Below, in pieces: positions 23,977 to 33,395 of a DNA stretch of 64,000 nucleotides. Source of the DNA: Alteromonas gilva (GTDB taxonomy: Bacteria; Pseudomonadota; Gammaproteobacteria; Enterobacterales; Alteromonadaceae); contig NZ_JAQQXP010000004.1 of assembly GCF_028595265.1 (NCBI RefSeq), positions 112,394 to 176,393 on the forward strand, read 5' to 3'. The notes beneath the pieces are model-generated. The model did no database searches. It was not told where the DNA came from and worked only from the letters and a program-made list of their open reading frames with translations. The translations under genes were made by a program, and so were the position numbers. The first letter of the stretch is position 1. Each line of letters opens with the position of its first letter.

Positions 23977-26900
23977 TTACCAGCTTACATCCGTTTCGAC
24001 AAATTCTCCGCCATTATCTACAGCGCGTATTGTCACTGTCAGGCTTGGGTAATCTGACTTACGGAAGTAAATCACCTTACCTGCACGGAAGTCGACTTGG
24101 CCTTCCCATGTGTAATAGTAATTCACAATCTCGCCATCTTCGTCAGTACAGTTTGACCGGACATAGTAACGATCACCGCTGTCTTCCAATTCTGGCAAAC
24201 AAATTGGCGGAATATTTGGCAATACATTGATAACCGTCGTGTATTCACCCACCTGAGCGTACTCAGAAGTCACCACCAACTTAACTTCAAATGATCCAGC
24301 TTCATTGAATTCAATGTCAGTCGATGACACTGTGGAGCTCGACAGCTCTGCACCGTCCAAGAACCACTGATAGGTATCAGCATAATCTTTTGGATGGCCA
24401 GGGTCTGCATATGCTCTCATGCCGACTCTTAATGGAGCACGGTTGAACTCATTGCTCGGTGACTCAACTAATTCAATTTCCATAGGGTCGGCATCCAGAA
24501 TGTCTACGAACTCTGAGAAGTCACGCTCATTACCACGGTTATCTCTTACTCTTACTGTGACAAGATGAAGCCCAGGTTCATGAACGGTGAAGTAGATGAA
24601 GTCATTACTATTTCTGGTAATCTCAATTGCATTCTCATCCACCAGCCACTCATACGTAAATTCAACGCCAGGCACGTCAGTATCGATACCATTGATTCTG
24701 GCCGAGCCCTGTGAAGGTGCCACAGCAATCTTTGTATCTACTTCAAACTGGCCATCAGGGAACTCATACCTATGTGTAACAACGGTTTCAGTCTCTGAAG
24801 CAAAGGTTTCTGCTTTCAGTCCATTAACCCAAGCAGAATATTTAAAAGTAGCGATTCCACCAACAATGTCGGTTTCTTTTACCAGGTATTCCACTTCGCT
24901 TGCGTTCACAACAGCGCCGTCTGGAAGCTCTATTTCCTCTATGATATCTAAATTCAAGCTTGAGCTGGACGCCCTTGCAGAACCAGATATCTTCGCTACA
25001 AAGCCAGCTTCTGCGTAACGAGGGGTATCAATATTGACTCTCAATGGCTCTGGAGCAAGAACCCTAGTTTTCATTTTATCTGAAGCATAAGATTGCTCGC
25101 CCACGGTTTCACTTGTGGAATCTAAACGATACCGAACGTTCACATAGAAATCTGAATTCGCCATATGGTTAAAGGTATCAGTTCCTTCAGTCCATGTAGC
25201 TCCTTCATCTACTGACCACTCAAATACACCATCTGAAGCACCAACCAAGTCATCCGCAACAACAGCCGTGAATGTACCTTCCTGACCTTCCAGCAACGTT
25301 GTGTCACCTTCAACTTCAATGTCAGCAACTTCATAACCAACAGCTTCCACTGTAGCACTGTAAGAAATCACACCAGTCAGTCTGTTTTCTGTTCTAACGC
25401 GATAGAACTTGGTGCCCGGCTCATTCATTCTAACACTGAAGAAATTAGTCACATTTTCAGTTTCACTCCAAGCAACACCATCATCAGACATTTCCCAGAC
25501 AACTCCTGCTGAGGCATCTCTATCATTACGGCTGGCATACTGGAATCGTACAGTTGTACCAAATGGCACTTCTTCAGTGATCACTACGTCACTTAGCTCA
25601 CCTTCGATTGCGGTGCCTTTAAGGGTTTCAACTCGATGAGCACGAGAATCAATTTGCTGTTCAAATCCTGGAACGCCTGAAATGGCATCCATCAGCACAT
25701 AGATATAACTGCCACTATCGAAAATGGTTTGGCCATCCATTATAAATTTAGCCTCACCAGATGCGTTAACCTGAACCGCATCGCCAATACGGACATACTC
25801 TCGCTCATCGTTCCGATAAGCTAGTTGGGCAGTCCACTCACCCATGCTGTCAGTATCATAGATGTATGACTTAGCACGACGGTCGTAGAAACCAACATTG
25901 GCAGTGAACTCAATAGTGTCTTCAGTTGTCGTTTCACCGACAACATCACTGATGACATAAGCCTTGGTCCGTGAATCTGGAGTGATTACTGCGGTAAAGT
26001 TTTCAGCCACCTTAGACTCTGGCACGCGACGATACTGAACATCAACTTCATATTCTACTTCTGACCATACAGGCGCACTAGTTTCACCCACACGCTCAAT
26101 ACGGCCTCTATAATTCTTTAAACTAAACCTGTCAGAACCACGATAGTTTACTGTTTCAGTCATTCCTTGAGCTGATATATTCAGATCAATGTACGAATTC
26201 GCAGCAGCCAGATTGTAATCCGTTAATCGCTTTGAATTGTGGGGCATTGAATACAAGCCTTCCGAAATTCTACCTTTATCGGAAATTACAAAGTCTAGCT
26301 CGGGACGCTCCAATGCTTCTATCGTCATAGAGTCACTATATGCAGCAACTTTTTCACCATTGTTATTATGGTAATAGACCGTGTAACCAATCTCGTGCGT
26401 CCCAATGTCGTTTATAACGCCTTCCAGGTTATATCCCCGCCCCTGGAAAGTAGGCTCTAAACCATCTGGAATGTTATCAAACTCAACCGTACAGCCTTTA
26501 CGGATAGAAAGTGAAAGCGCAGCTGCAGCTTCGTCAGTGGCCGCGAAATAACACTTATCACCTTCAGACTGATAAAAATCCACATCCATCTCAGTGACTT
26601 CTGAGTAAACTTGCGGCGGCGGATTGTTGAAGTTGAACTCTGACATCATGTATTCAAGCTTGAAGTTGCGAACCATCTCATTACCGCCACTATCAGAAGC
26701 CACTACTTCGACGTTCAAAACCTGACTGGGTAGAATTTCTGGATCACGCTTCAGCAGCACAATATTGTCTTGCACTACATCAATGTCTGCATCCTCACCA
26801 TTTATCTTCACGGATGTGATGGTAGAGCCATCCGCCCACCCCCCATGCGCAAAGAAAGCCACGTCTTCCAGGAAGTACGTATCTACCCCGGAACCTTCAC

Positions 26901-28152
26901 GCAACTCAACAGAACCTATAAGACCTCTGATATCTGGTGCAAATCGGTCAATTAATCGATCTGTATATTCAGCAGTCCGACTGTTGTTGAATTTGTCCGA
27001 GGCAATTACTTCCGCACGATAGATACCGTCCGGAACATCATTAATGCTGTACTTAATAACAACCTTATCATTGGCGATAACCGGTTCACCGATTGCCTTT
27101 ACGCTGTACTCCGTTCCATAACGGAAATTCGGTACCGAGAAATCAATCACACGCCCGTTGAACTCAATTTCATCAGTAGGCATCTGGCCATCTTGGATGT
27201 GTAGCTTGATTGTATTGGCTACCGGAATCCACCAATCTCCATCTTTACCGGCATGGGGTGTTTGCATTACCAGCAAGGCTTCATTTTCGTTGAGGGTGAA
27301 GTCAGTGCCTTCGATATTTTGGGTGATCACCCCCATATCCCCGGTGCCATTCACAATGAAATTGGTCACCTCTGGTGAGCGGTAGTCATAGTTGATACCA
27401 ACCTCAGCCAGCGCCTCATCAAAGTACCCTTTGATATCTGCAACGCCAACCTGCTTAACATCTCGACCAAACGTTTCCGGCTCTGCGTCACCAGGAATGT
27501 AGTCAGGAAGAAATACGCGACACTCTTCTTCATCGATATCAACCTCACATTGCTGTCCATCGATAGAAAGCACCTGTCTAAATGGACGCGTTTCAGCCTT
27601 AATCGTCACAGCCCTCAAATTACGTGTTTTACTGTAATTCTCTTGCTCCAGGCCTTCCACTTCCTCATCACCCCAATCAGCAACAATGTCTAAGATCTTA
27701 GGAATCTCAGGTGACTCAACATCCAATGAATATGTACCGGTTAGCAGCTCTGTTTTAACACCATCATCGACAATTGATACTCGATAATCAAAATCAACCG
27801 TAGAGGCAGTTTCAAGCACGCCTTTTAATTCCAGCGCATCAACTACCAAACCGTGTGATGTACCCGTCCACTCGAAGAAACACAACGGCTTCGCGCCTTT
27901 GATGTATGTGTTATCTGCAGCAAACTCATCAGTCACGAAGTCGCATTCAATACCGTCTTTTTCAACCGTAAGCTTGAAGTCTTTTACATACGCAACCGGT
28001 TGGCCCATTGACTCAATCTGGACGGTCGGGTTCACTGCTTCTACTTGGCCAGTGAAGGTTATGCTTTTAGCGTTTGCGTTTGACGAGAGCATCAGCGCCA
28101 ATGAAACCACTGATAGCTTCAGTGCAGCTTTCGCTGTTGATTTATGCTTCAT
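23977..28152 (-). CDS. Giant exported Ig-like repeat protein
   Basis: 1391 residues from the second ATG at 28152 (28164 is possible). The signal peptide MKHKSTAKAALKLSVVSLALMLSSNANA is clear. The rest is acidic, Cys-poor and beta-rich, with repeated Ig/PKD-like units, most obvious in the C-terminal third (e.g. GLHLVTVRVRDNRGNERDFSEFVDI, AGSFEVKLVVTSEYAQVGEYTTVINVLPN). Large Ig-like plasmid proteins are known from IncHI plasmids, where they are secreted and bind pili or flagella; that is the nearest precedent I recall. It has box A and its own terminator. A surface or extracellular role in mating is inferred. Confidence 0.7.
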   Translation of the reverse strand: MKHKSTAKAALKLSVVSLALMLSSNANAKSITFTGQVEAVNPTVQIESMGQPVAYVKDFKLTVEKDGIECDFVTDEFAADNTYIKGAKPLCFFEWTGTSHGLVVDALELKGVLETASTVDFDYRVSIVDDGVKTELLTGTYSLDVESPEIPKILDIVADWGDEEVEGLEQENYSKTRNLRAVTIKAETRPFRQVLSIDGQQCEVDIDEEECRVFLPDYIPGDAEPETFGRDVKQVGVADIKGYFDEALAEVGINYDYRSPEVTNFIVNGTGDMGVITQNIEGTDFTLNENEALLVMQTPHAGKDGDWWIPVANTIKLHIQDGQMPTDEIEFNGRVIDFSVPNFRYGTEYSVKAIGEPVIANDKVVIKYSINDVPDGIYRAEVIASDKFNNSRTAEYTDRLIDRFAPDIRGLIGSVELREGSGVDTYFLEDVAFFAHGGWADGSTITSVKINGEDADIDVVQDNIVLLKRDPEILPSQVLNVEVVASDSGGNEMVRNFKLEYMMSEFNFNNPPPQVYSEVTEMDVDFYQSEGDKCYFAATDEAAAALSLSIRKGCTVEFDNIPDGLEPTFQGRGYNLEGVINDIGTHEIGYTVYYHNNNGEKVAAYSDSMTIEALERPELDFVISDKGRISEGLYSMPHNSKRLTDYNLAAANSYIDLNISAQGMTETVNYRGSDRFSLKNYRGRIERVGETSAPVWSEVEYEVDVQYRRVPESKVAENFTAVITPDSRTKAYVISDVVGETTTEDTIEFTANVGFYDRRAKSYIYDTDSMGEWTAQLAYRNDEREYVRIGDAVQVNASGEAKFIMDGQTIFDSGSYIYVLMDAISGVPGFEQQIDSRAHRVETLKGTAIEGELSDVVITEEVPFGTTVRFQYASRNDRDASAGVVWEMSDDGVAWSETENVTNFFSVRMNEPGTKFYRVRTENRLTGVISYSATVEAVGYEVADIEVEGDTTLLEGQEGTFTAVVADDLVGASDGVFEWSVDEGATWTEGTDTFNHMANSDFYVNVRYRLDSTSETVGEQSYASDKMKTRVLAPEPLRVNIDTPRYAEAGFVAKISGSARASSSSLNLDIIEEIELPDGAVVNASEVEYLVKETDIVGGIATFKYSAWVNGLKAETFASETETVVTHRYEFPDGQFEVDTKIAVAPSQGSARINGIDTDVPGVEFTYEWLVDENAIEITRNSNDFIYFTVHEPGLHLVTVRVRDNRGNERDFSEFVDILDADPMEIELVESPSNEFNRAPLRVGMRAYADPGHPKDYADTYQWFLDGAELSSSTVSSTDIEFNEAGSFEVKLVVTSEYAQVGEYTTVINVLPNIPPICLPELEDSGDRYYVRSNCTDEDGEIVNYYYTWEGQVDFRAGKVIYFRKSDYPSLTVTIRAVDNGGEFVETDVSW

Positions 28153-28225
28153 TAAATCACCCATTTTTACTTCGCAGAGTTCCTAAGATGTCTACATTTT
28201 AAAGCAGTGTGACCACATGCCGATT

Positions 28226-28257
28226 CTACAGAGAGGGGTAATGCTTAATGTCTATGG
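28226..28257 (-). promoter_or_regulatory. tra-regulon box A (Ig-like gene promoter)
   Basis: Minus strand CCATAGA-N18-TCTGTAG; TAAAAT starts 25 bp past the proximal half-site. Confidence 0.65.
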
Positions 28258-28283
28258 GATAAATTGCGAAACAGATAGAAAAA

Positions 28284-28303
28284 AGCCTGCATGATTGCAG
28301 GCT
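28284..28303 (-). terminator. Terminator of the Cys-rich gene
   Basis: Minus strand AGCCTGC-AATCAT-GCAGGCT followed by TTTTTT. Confidence 0.85.
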
Positions 28304-28320
28304 AACAAGGTTGTTCAGAA

Positions 28321-29808
28321 CTACCCTATAAATGGCGTTTCTTCTTTTTTAACGCATTGGACCCCTTTCTCGTCCACTTCATACCCTGCTGGACACTCCA
28401 GTACTGGGTCTTCAGTCAAGGTTCTCTCGCAAGTTGAATAATCTGCTGAAGGTGAGAATGTTTCATCATCACAATGCTTGAATAGATACTCTTCGGTCAG
28501 CTTGCAACTCTCTCCATCTTCTTCCATAAGGAATGGTTCATCACAATGTCGCCCGGCAGGCTCATTGATATCTGTCTCGCAATTTCCAGTGGATGGATTA
28601 AAATCCCCACCGTCCAAACAATAATTGCCATATGGCTCAAAATTATATGTCAGGCAGCTCGAACCCGAAACACTACCACCACTTGGACAATAATATTCTT
28701 TATCAGAATAAGATTGGTACTCACAAACATGTTCGGCGCTATTATACGTGCCCCTAGTGCAATAAGGTACCTTTTCAGATTTGGATGACGTAACTAGGCA
28801 AAAGTCAGATTTTAGAAAGTCCCCACTATTACAATCCCCCTCGTAGTGCGTATATGGAGCGGAGGTTTCACCATCTTTGTAACACTGTTCATGATAAGTG
28901 TCGTATGTATATCCATCCCTACAACTTGGTACATAATAGTCATAGCAAGAACCATCATTACCTTCTATTTTAGATTGACAGTTGGTTCTTAGATAATAGT
29001 AGCTGTCTCTAATCGTTCTTTCGCACTCGGAGCCATTCCAACTCCCCTTTTTACAACCATAGGTCGCACTGTAACTTGTTGCTGTACCTCTGCATTGACC
29101 ACTTACGTCATCCCACCCCTCGCCACACTTTGACACTGGATGAGACTCCTGTTGAACACACATAACCCCCTCAAGAGATGAACCAGGATAAGCGGAACAA
29201 TTATAAGGCGCTGCCTGTACCGTGACACGTGTACAATTCTCACCATTCTTCTCGTACCCATCATCACAGTACAATGTAATAGGCGCAGTCGAGTAGTTAA
29301 CACATCGAATGCCATCGCTGGTGTCACTCACATACTCTGGGGAGCAGTTGATAGCCAGTACATCGTAAGTGACTGTCAAGCAACCATCTTCTAGCTCCTG
29401 CTGCCCCGGCAAGCAAACCATTGATTTCACATCTGGAATATTCAAGGCGTAATTAACCACACCTTCAATCCCGCCGTCTGCCGGATAAATTGGCAAGATA
29501 AGCTTGTGGCCTGAAGTGGTCAGATTCTGTACGAAAGTAAATGTTTCGCCAGGCTCAACCCTCTGGCCATTTACCATGACTGCGTAACTGGAAGCTCCAT
29601 CCAAAGTGAAGTTAATGGTATGCGGCCCACGAGCAACTTTACCTTCTTCATCAAAGATGTTTGCAGTCTCAATTACCGTTGCTGGCTGACCATCTTCATA
29701 AGTCATTTCTTGGGCAACCGGGAAGGTTTTTACCTTCTCCAATGTGACCGTTTCCGCCCACAATGACGAGCTGATTAAAGCTGTTAAAAGTAGAAATAAA
29801 TTTCTCAT
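28321..29808 (-). CDS. Exported Cys-rich repeat protein
   Basis: 495 residues. Signal peptide MRNLFLLLTALISSSLWA. Residues 18-130 form a beta-rich, Cys-free module (APHTINFTLDGASSYAVMVNG-like). The remaining 360 are repeats with Cys about every 12-20 residues in the pattern C..G(Y/W)......C.., such as CDDGYEKNGENC, CGEGWDDVSGQC, CPAGYEVDEKGVQC. Such domains need disulfides, linking the gene to the plasmid DsbC. It is adjacent to the Ig-like gene and both have the same promoter box, so they are probably a functional pair at the cell surface. Family not identified. Confidence 0.65.
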   Translation of the reverse strand: MRNLFLLLTALISSSLWAETVTLEKVKTFPVAQEMTYEDGQPATVIETANIFDEEGKVARGPHTINFTLDGASSYAVMVNGQRVEPGETFTFVQNLTTSGHKLILPIYPADGGIEGVVNYALNIPDVKSMVCLPGQQELEDGCLTVTYDVLAINCSPEYVSDTSDGIRCVNYSTAPITLYCDDGYEKNGENCTRVTVQAAPYNCSAYPGSSLEGVMCVQQESHPVSKCGEGWDDVSGQCRGTATSYSATYGCKKGSWNGSECERTIRDSYYYLRTNCQSKIEGNDGSCYDYYVPSCRDGYTYDTYHEQCYKDGETSAPYTHYEGDCNSGDFLKSDFCLVTSSKSEKVPYCTRGTYNSAEHVCEYQSYSDKEYYCPSGGSVSGSSCLTYNFEPYGNYCLDGGDFNPSTGNCETDINEPAGRHCDEPFLMEEDGESCKLTEEYLFKHCDDETFSPSADYSTCERTLTEDPVLECPAGYEVDEKGVQCVKKEETPFIG

Positions 29809-29870
29809 AGAAATCCCGTTACTATCGCAATTTGGGAGGCATTGTAATGTCGCTTAGATGAAGTGGGCTT

Positions 29871-29902
29871 CCATAGACCTTGGTAAATCAAAGTGTCTAC
29901 GG
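29871..29902. promoter_or_regulatory. tra-regulon box C, divergent
   Basis: CCATAGA-N18-TCTACGG between the Cys-rich gene (minus) and the Whirly-like gene (plus). On the minus strand TACAAT starts 25 bp past the half-site. Confidence 0.65.
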
Positions 29903-29915
29903 GATAAGTGCGCTT

Positions 29916-29951
29916 TCAACCGGTAGCGTGATATCGAATCGTGGTTATTGT
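29916..29951 (+). promoter_or_regulatory. TCAAACGGTAGCG-type promoter
   Basis: TCAACCGGTAGCG, 17 bp, TATTGT (29946-29951), 27 bp before the ATG at 29979. Confidence 0.5.
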
Positions 29952-29978
29952 TTACGTAAAGATTCAGAGGAAAATATT

Positions 29979-30647
29979 ATGCGACCACACGCAAACATGG
30001 GTCATCGCACCACAGCAACCAACCAATATACAGGGCGCTCACAGGCTAATAACGCGCCTTACAGGGCGCGACAAGATCAACATCCAAGTCAACCATCAAT
30101 TGGCGTCGATAACGCTACTACCAATCAAAATCAAGCGGCAGAAACCGGTGCGAAGAAGAAATTCAAGTCCATTAAATCGCATGGCAAACAATATGCAATC
30201 GAAGTCTCTGCAGATGTTACTCAGAAGAAATGGCACACCGTCAGGTTTGAAGCAGCTGCCAAGCTGAACAACGGCACCAAGGCATATGATTGGAAAAATA
30301 AAATCGGCGTCCAACTTACAAAGCAGGAGTTGCCTGTCGTAATCGGTACATTGCTTGGCTATTTGCCCGGCTGTGAATACTCCCAGCATGGCGATACCAA
30401 CAAGGGTTTCTCGATTCAGAACCAACATAAGAACTTTTACTTCAAGGTGTTTGAGGCAAGCACCAATCGATTCATGAACTGCCCCGTTCCAATTGAAGAG
30501 GCACATTTAATGGGAATGCTTGTTTTGGCTGAACATACCAGAAATTTTGAGGGCGTGAGCTCCGATGCTGCGCTAACTGCTATTAAAAATATGTGTTTAC
30601 AAATGTATAAACACTCCGCCTTCCCTGCGCCAAGAGCAAACAAATAA
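29979..30647 (+). CDS. Possible Whirly/PC4-like single-strand DNA-binding protein
   Basis: 222 residues from the ATG at 29979 (AGAGGA upstream; an in-frame start at 29880 lies inside the promoter box). Residues 1-70 are a disordered Gln/Asn/Arg-rich tail. Residues 75-200 have strands and helices in the order seen in Whirly proteins: KAYDWKNKIGVQLTKQELPVVIGTLLGYL...CEYSQHG, then KGFSIQNQHKNFYFKVFEAS, a polar loop, and VPIEEAHLMGMLVLAEH. Whirly and PC4-fold proteins bind ssDNA. Plasmid co-control with tra genes would suit a role in transfer or establishment. The fold call is by eye. Confidence 0.5.
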   Translation: MRPHANMGHRTTATNQYTGRSQANNAPYRARQDQHPSQPSIGVDNATTNQNQAAETGAKKKFKSIKSHGKQYAIEVSADVTQKKWHTVRFEAAAKLNNGTKAYDWKNKIGVQLTKQELPVVIGTLLGYLPGCEYSQHGDTNKGFSIQNQHKNFYFKVFEASTNRFMNCPVPIEEAHLMGMLVLAEHTRNFEGVSSDAALTAIKNMCLQMYKHSAFPAPRANK

Positions 30648-30671
30648 CTGCTAGGGCTCTCTGTCCCTACC

Positions 30672-31070
30672 TTAATGTTCTGGCTTGACGATATGTGACA
30701 ACTGCTCAATCCATTGAATCCTGATTGGCATTGCACTCGCCCAATTCTCCAACGTTTGATTGGGCGACTCATTTTGTATGCGAATACTGCGCACTATTGT
30801 TCTGACCAAGTTAAGGACGATCTTGGTCATCTTATATTCCTTTGACTCATCCCCGTAAAAGGCTTCAAAGTGCGCCTTTGCCGACATAAGCTCATCAGCC
30901 ATGTCTTCTGCCAACCCTATATTAATTGACCCGTTTACCAGGTTCTTAGCAAAATCGAGCACGGTGGTTGACCGGTCGCCTCGCTTAACGTAATCAAGCG
31001 CCTTCATCATAAACTCCACAAAATTTGATGATGGCGATCTTACATATTCCGCCGACCATATGACGTTCAT
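30672..31070 (-). CDS. Hypothetical helical protein
   Basis: 132 residues, mostly helical and soluble. There is no signal or membrane segment and no recognised motif. The ATG at 31070 overlaps the left half of box J, and no clear ribosome site precedes it, so an internal start is possible. It is convergent with the Whirly-like gene and divergent from the lipoprotein at 31158. Confidence 0.5.
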   Translation of the reverse strand: MNVIWSAEYVRSPSSNFVEFMMKALDYVKRGDRSTTVLDFAKNLVNGSINIGLAEDMADELMSAKAHFEAFYGDESKEYKMTKIVLNLVRTIVRSIRIQNESPNQTLENWASAMPIRIQWIEQLSHIVKPEH

Positions 31071-31098
31071 AGAGCATTAAAAATTCGTATGTCTGTGA
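31067..31098 (+). promoter_or_regulatory. tra-regulon box J
   Basis: TCATAGA-N18-TCTGTGA; a perfect TATAAT starts 24 bp past the proximal half-site, at 31122-31127, 31 bp before the lipoprotein ATG. Confidence 0.65.
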
Positions 31099-31157
31099 CA
31101 TCCTATTATCTACTACCGCTTTATAATGTTCGCAAATTAAGCAACTGTGACAAAAAT

Positions 31158-31652
31158 ATGAGATTCTTTACTACTATTCTTGCCGCTTCGGCTCTAACTT
31201 TATCTGGCTGCAGCTGGTTTAGTGACGATATAAGGAATGGTCAGTCAAGTGAGCTGGGTGGATCTTGGTTTTACAATGAAGGCACCTGCAGCAACTCTGT
31301 TGTCAGAGAGACACTATACGAAATCTCTTTTGGCAATGATTTGCCACCGGGTACTTTAAATTCTATTCACACGAATTCACCTCGATTCACCACTTCGGCT
31401 CTCAACGAAGATGATCAGGTAGTGGTTGACGCTAAAACTCGCCTTGGCGAGTGCGAAGGATTCGATATACCAGCCGGGGAAGTGATTTACATCACTTACG
31501 ACAACGTGCGGAGCGTCCAGAAATTCTTGTTTTATAAAGATACAGGGAAACTGTATTCAATCACTAATAATCAAGTAATGCCCCTGATCAGGCTTACACA
31601 TTTGAACATCCTGATTTCGCAAGAAGATCCCAGTATTAAAGAGACCCATTAG
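31158..31652 (+). CDS. Predicted lipoprotein
   Basis: 164 residues from the ATG at 31158. MRFFTTILAASALTLSGC is a lipoprotein signal with Cys18. Two more Cys follow (GTCSNSV, LGECEGF), probably disulfide-bonded in the periplasm. Upstream in-frame codons overlap the promoter and were rejected. It is the fourth lipoprotein gene in the window under a tra-type box. Unknown function. Confidence 0.7.
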   Translation: MRFFTTILAASALTLSGCSWFSDDIRNGQSSELGGSWFYNEGTCSNSVVRETLYEISFGNDLPPGTLNSIHTNSPRFTTSALNEDDQVVVDAKTRLGECEGFDIPAGEVIYITYDNVRSVQKFLFYKDTGKLYSITNNQVMPLIRLTHLNILISQEDPSIKETH

Positions 31653-31727
31653 CAGCACTTCAAATGGTTGCGCCACCTCGCCTTTGATAGAAAATGCATT
31701 TATCGATTAACTGGAGGAATTTGCATC

Positions 31728-31993
31728 GTCAACGACCCACGACTTTTTCGCTCAGCGAATAAAGTCGGGGCATGAAAGCCTGAGTTGACCAGACCCCGTC
31801 GGGCAACTGATGGAGCCGTTATCGGAGAATAGATAGGCACCGTGGGATGACTTGCCAGTTCCACGCTCTGCGGGAAGCGATTAAACAGGCGTAATGGGTT
31901 AAGCCAGTGTCGTTTTCTTCAAACCTCCGACTAACTTGGTCGAGGCAAACATTACCCGTTTTATGCGGAGAGCGTCTGGTAACAGACATTAAT
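31728..31993 (+). ncRNA. omegaRNA (HEARO) scaffold for IscB
   Basis: About 265 nt of structured non-coding sequence directly upstream of iscB on the same strand. It begins with GTCAAC pairing to GTTGAC at about 31783-31788 and encloses a small TCGCT-CAGCGA hairpin. Further helices follow (e.g. AATGGGTTAAG/AACATTACCC-like region). OMEGA scaffolds sit in this position. The guide would be the ~16 nt before it, TGGAGGAATTTGCATC (31712-31727). Confidence 0.75.
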
Positions 31994-33394
31994 TTGGAGA
32001 ATTGATATCGTGAGAGTTTTGGTACTCGACAATCAGAAACAACCTTTAATGCCTTGTCGTCAAGCGCGAGCACGCCAACTCCTACGTGATGGTAAAGCAG
32101 CGGTGTTTCGTCGTTATCCTTTCACCATCATCCTTAAGGAGAGACAGGGTGGTGATACTCAGCCAGTGTCATTAAGTGTCGATCCGGGAAGCAAAACTAC
32201 CGGGATTGCACTGGTCGCGTTATTTCAACGTGGTCGTGTTGCCATTTACGGACAACACATTGTCCATCGTGGACAACAGATCAGGGATGCACTCGAAAGC
32301 CGTCGCGCTATCCGTCGTTCACGACGAAACCGAAAGACGCGCTATCGTCAGCCGCGCTTCTTAAACCGTACCCGCCCGAAGGGATGGCTTCCGCCATCCT
32401 TAACATCACGGGTTCACAACTTGGAAACGTGGGCAAAACGCTTAATCGGTTCCGCTCCTGTGACTTCAGCCAATGTCGAAACCGTGCGCTTTGACATGCA
32501 GTTGATAGAGAATCCATCTATCGCCGGAAAAGAATACCAGCAAGGCTCACTGTTTGGTTGGGAGTTGCGCGAATACTTGCTGTACCGGCACCAGCATATA
32601 TGTGCGTATTGCCACGGACTGACAAGGGATGCCGTTCTTGAGAAAGAGCACATCATTCCCAAAGCACTGGGTGGCTCAAACCGATTGGCTAACCATGTAC
32701 TCAGTTGCCGGGAATGCAACGAGGACAAAGGTAAACTGCATCCGAACGCATGGGTTACACTGTGCGAACAACGTGCTGATAAGGTGAACCTTATGCGGTC
32801 AAAAAATATGACTCGCATTATGACTGGCTACCGTCCATCACTGAAAGATGCCGCTGCGGTCAATGCTACACGCTACGCCATCGGTAATCGAATCAAATCC
32901 ATTATTTCAGACACCCACTTCTGGTCAGGCGGTCTGACTAAGAAGAATCGTTCTGAGCAGCGATACCTCAAAGACCATTGGATTGATGCAGCGTGTGTCG
33001 GCCAAAACGGTGGCGCGGTATCGCTGGAATGCAATTATATCATTGTTGCTTCAGCCAAAGGGCATGGCTCACGACAGATGTGTCGTGTTGATAAGTACGG
33101 CTTTCCGCGTACTTCGGCCAAGTCACATTCAATCGTTCATGGATTTAGAACGGGGGATTTGGTGGTAGCCAATGTTCCTAATGGAAAAAAGCAAGGTCTG
33201 CATGTTGGTCGAGTCGCTGTTCGCAAGAACGGCTACTTCAACGTGCAAACCAAAAACGGTGCTGTGCAGGGGATATTTTACAAAAACTGTCGGATAACTC
33301 AGCACAGCGATGGTTATAACTTTAACTATGGAGCGGCAATTCCTCCGACGACTCATTCAAAGATTCGAGTCGCGGTATCCTTGCCGAATTTTTG
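31728..33394 (+). mobile_element. IscB/omegaRNA element (IS200/IS605-like, no tnpA)
   Basis: Proposed boundaries: left end at GTCAAC 31728 where the omegaRNA scaffold begins, right end just before ATGAAA at 33395. Joining the flanks restores GGAGG-N10-ATG, a normal ribosome site and start for the RNase H gene. The right flank ATGAAA also fits the NWRRNA adjacent motif described for an IscB. No Y1 transposase is present, so movement would need one supplied in trans. Confidence 0.7.
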
Positions 33395-33395
33395 A
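32010..33395 (+). CDS. iscB: IscB RNA-guided nuclease
   Basis: 461 residues from GTG at 32010 with GGAGA upstream. Domains in order: PLMP domain (1-45, QPLMP at 11-15); RuvC-I LSVDPGSKTTG with D58; Arg-rich bridge helix (98-120, RRAIRRSRRNRKTRYRQPRF); RuvC-II NVETVRFDMQLIENP with E157; HNH 196-241 (CAYC...EKEHIIP...NHVLSCREC); RuvC-III HWIDAACVG; C-terminal TAM-interaction-type region. Every catalytic residue I can place is present, so it should be active. IscB is the ancestor of Cas9 and cleaves dsDNA guided by omegaRNA. The stop TGA uses the first base of the flanking gene. Confidence 0.95.
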   Translation: MRVLVLDNQKQPLMPCRQARARQLLRDGKAAVFRRYPFTIILKERQGGDTQPVSLSVDPGSKTTGIALVALFQRGRVAIYGQHIVHRGQQIRDALESRRAIRRSRRNRKTRYRQPRFLNRTRPKGWLPPSLTSRVHNLETWAKRLIGSAPVTSANVETVRFDMQLIENPSIAGKEYQQGSLFGWELREYLLYRHQHICAYCHGLTRDAVLEKEHIIPKALGGSNRLANHVLSCRECNEDKGKLHPNAWVTLCEQRADKVNLMRSKNMTRIMTGYRPSLKDAAAVNATRYAIGNRIKSIISDTHFWSGGLTKKNRSEQRYLKDHWIDAACVGQNGGAVSLECNYIIVASAKGHGSRQMCRVDKYGFPRTSAKSHSIVHGFRTGDLVVANVPNGKKQGLHVGRVAVRKNGYFNVQTKNGAVQGIFYKNCRITQHSDGYNFNYGAAIPPTTHSKIRVAVSLPNF

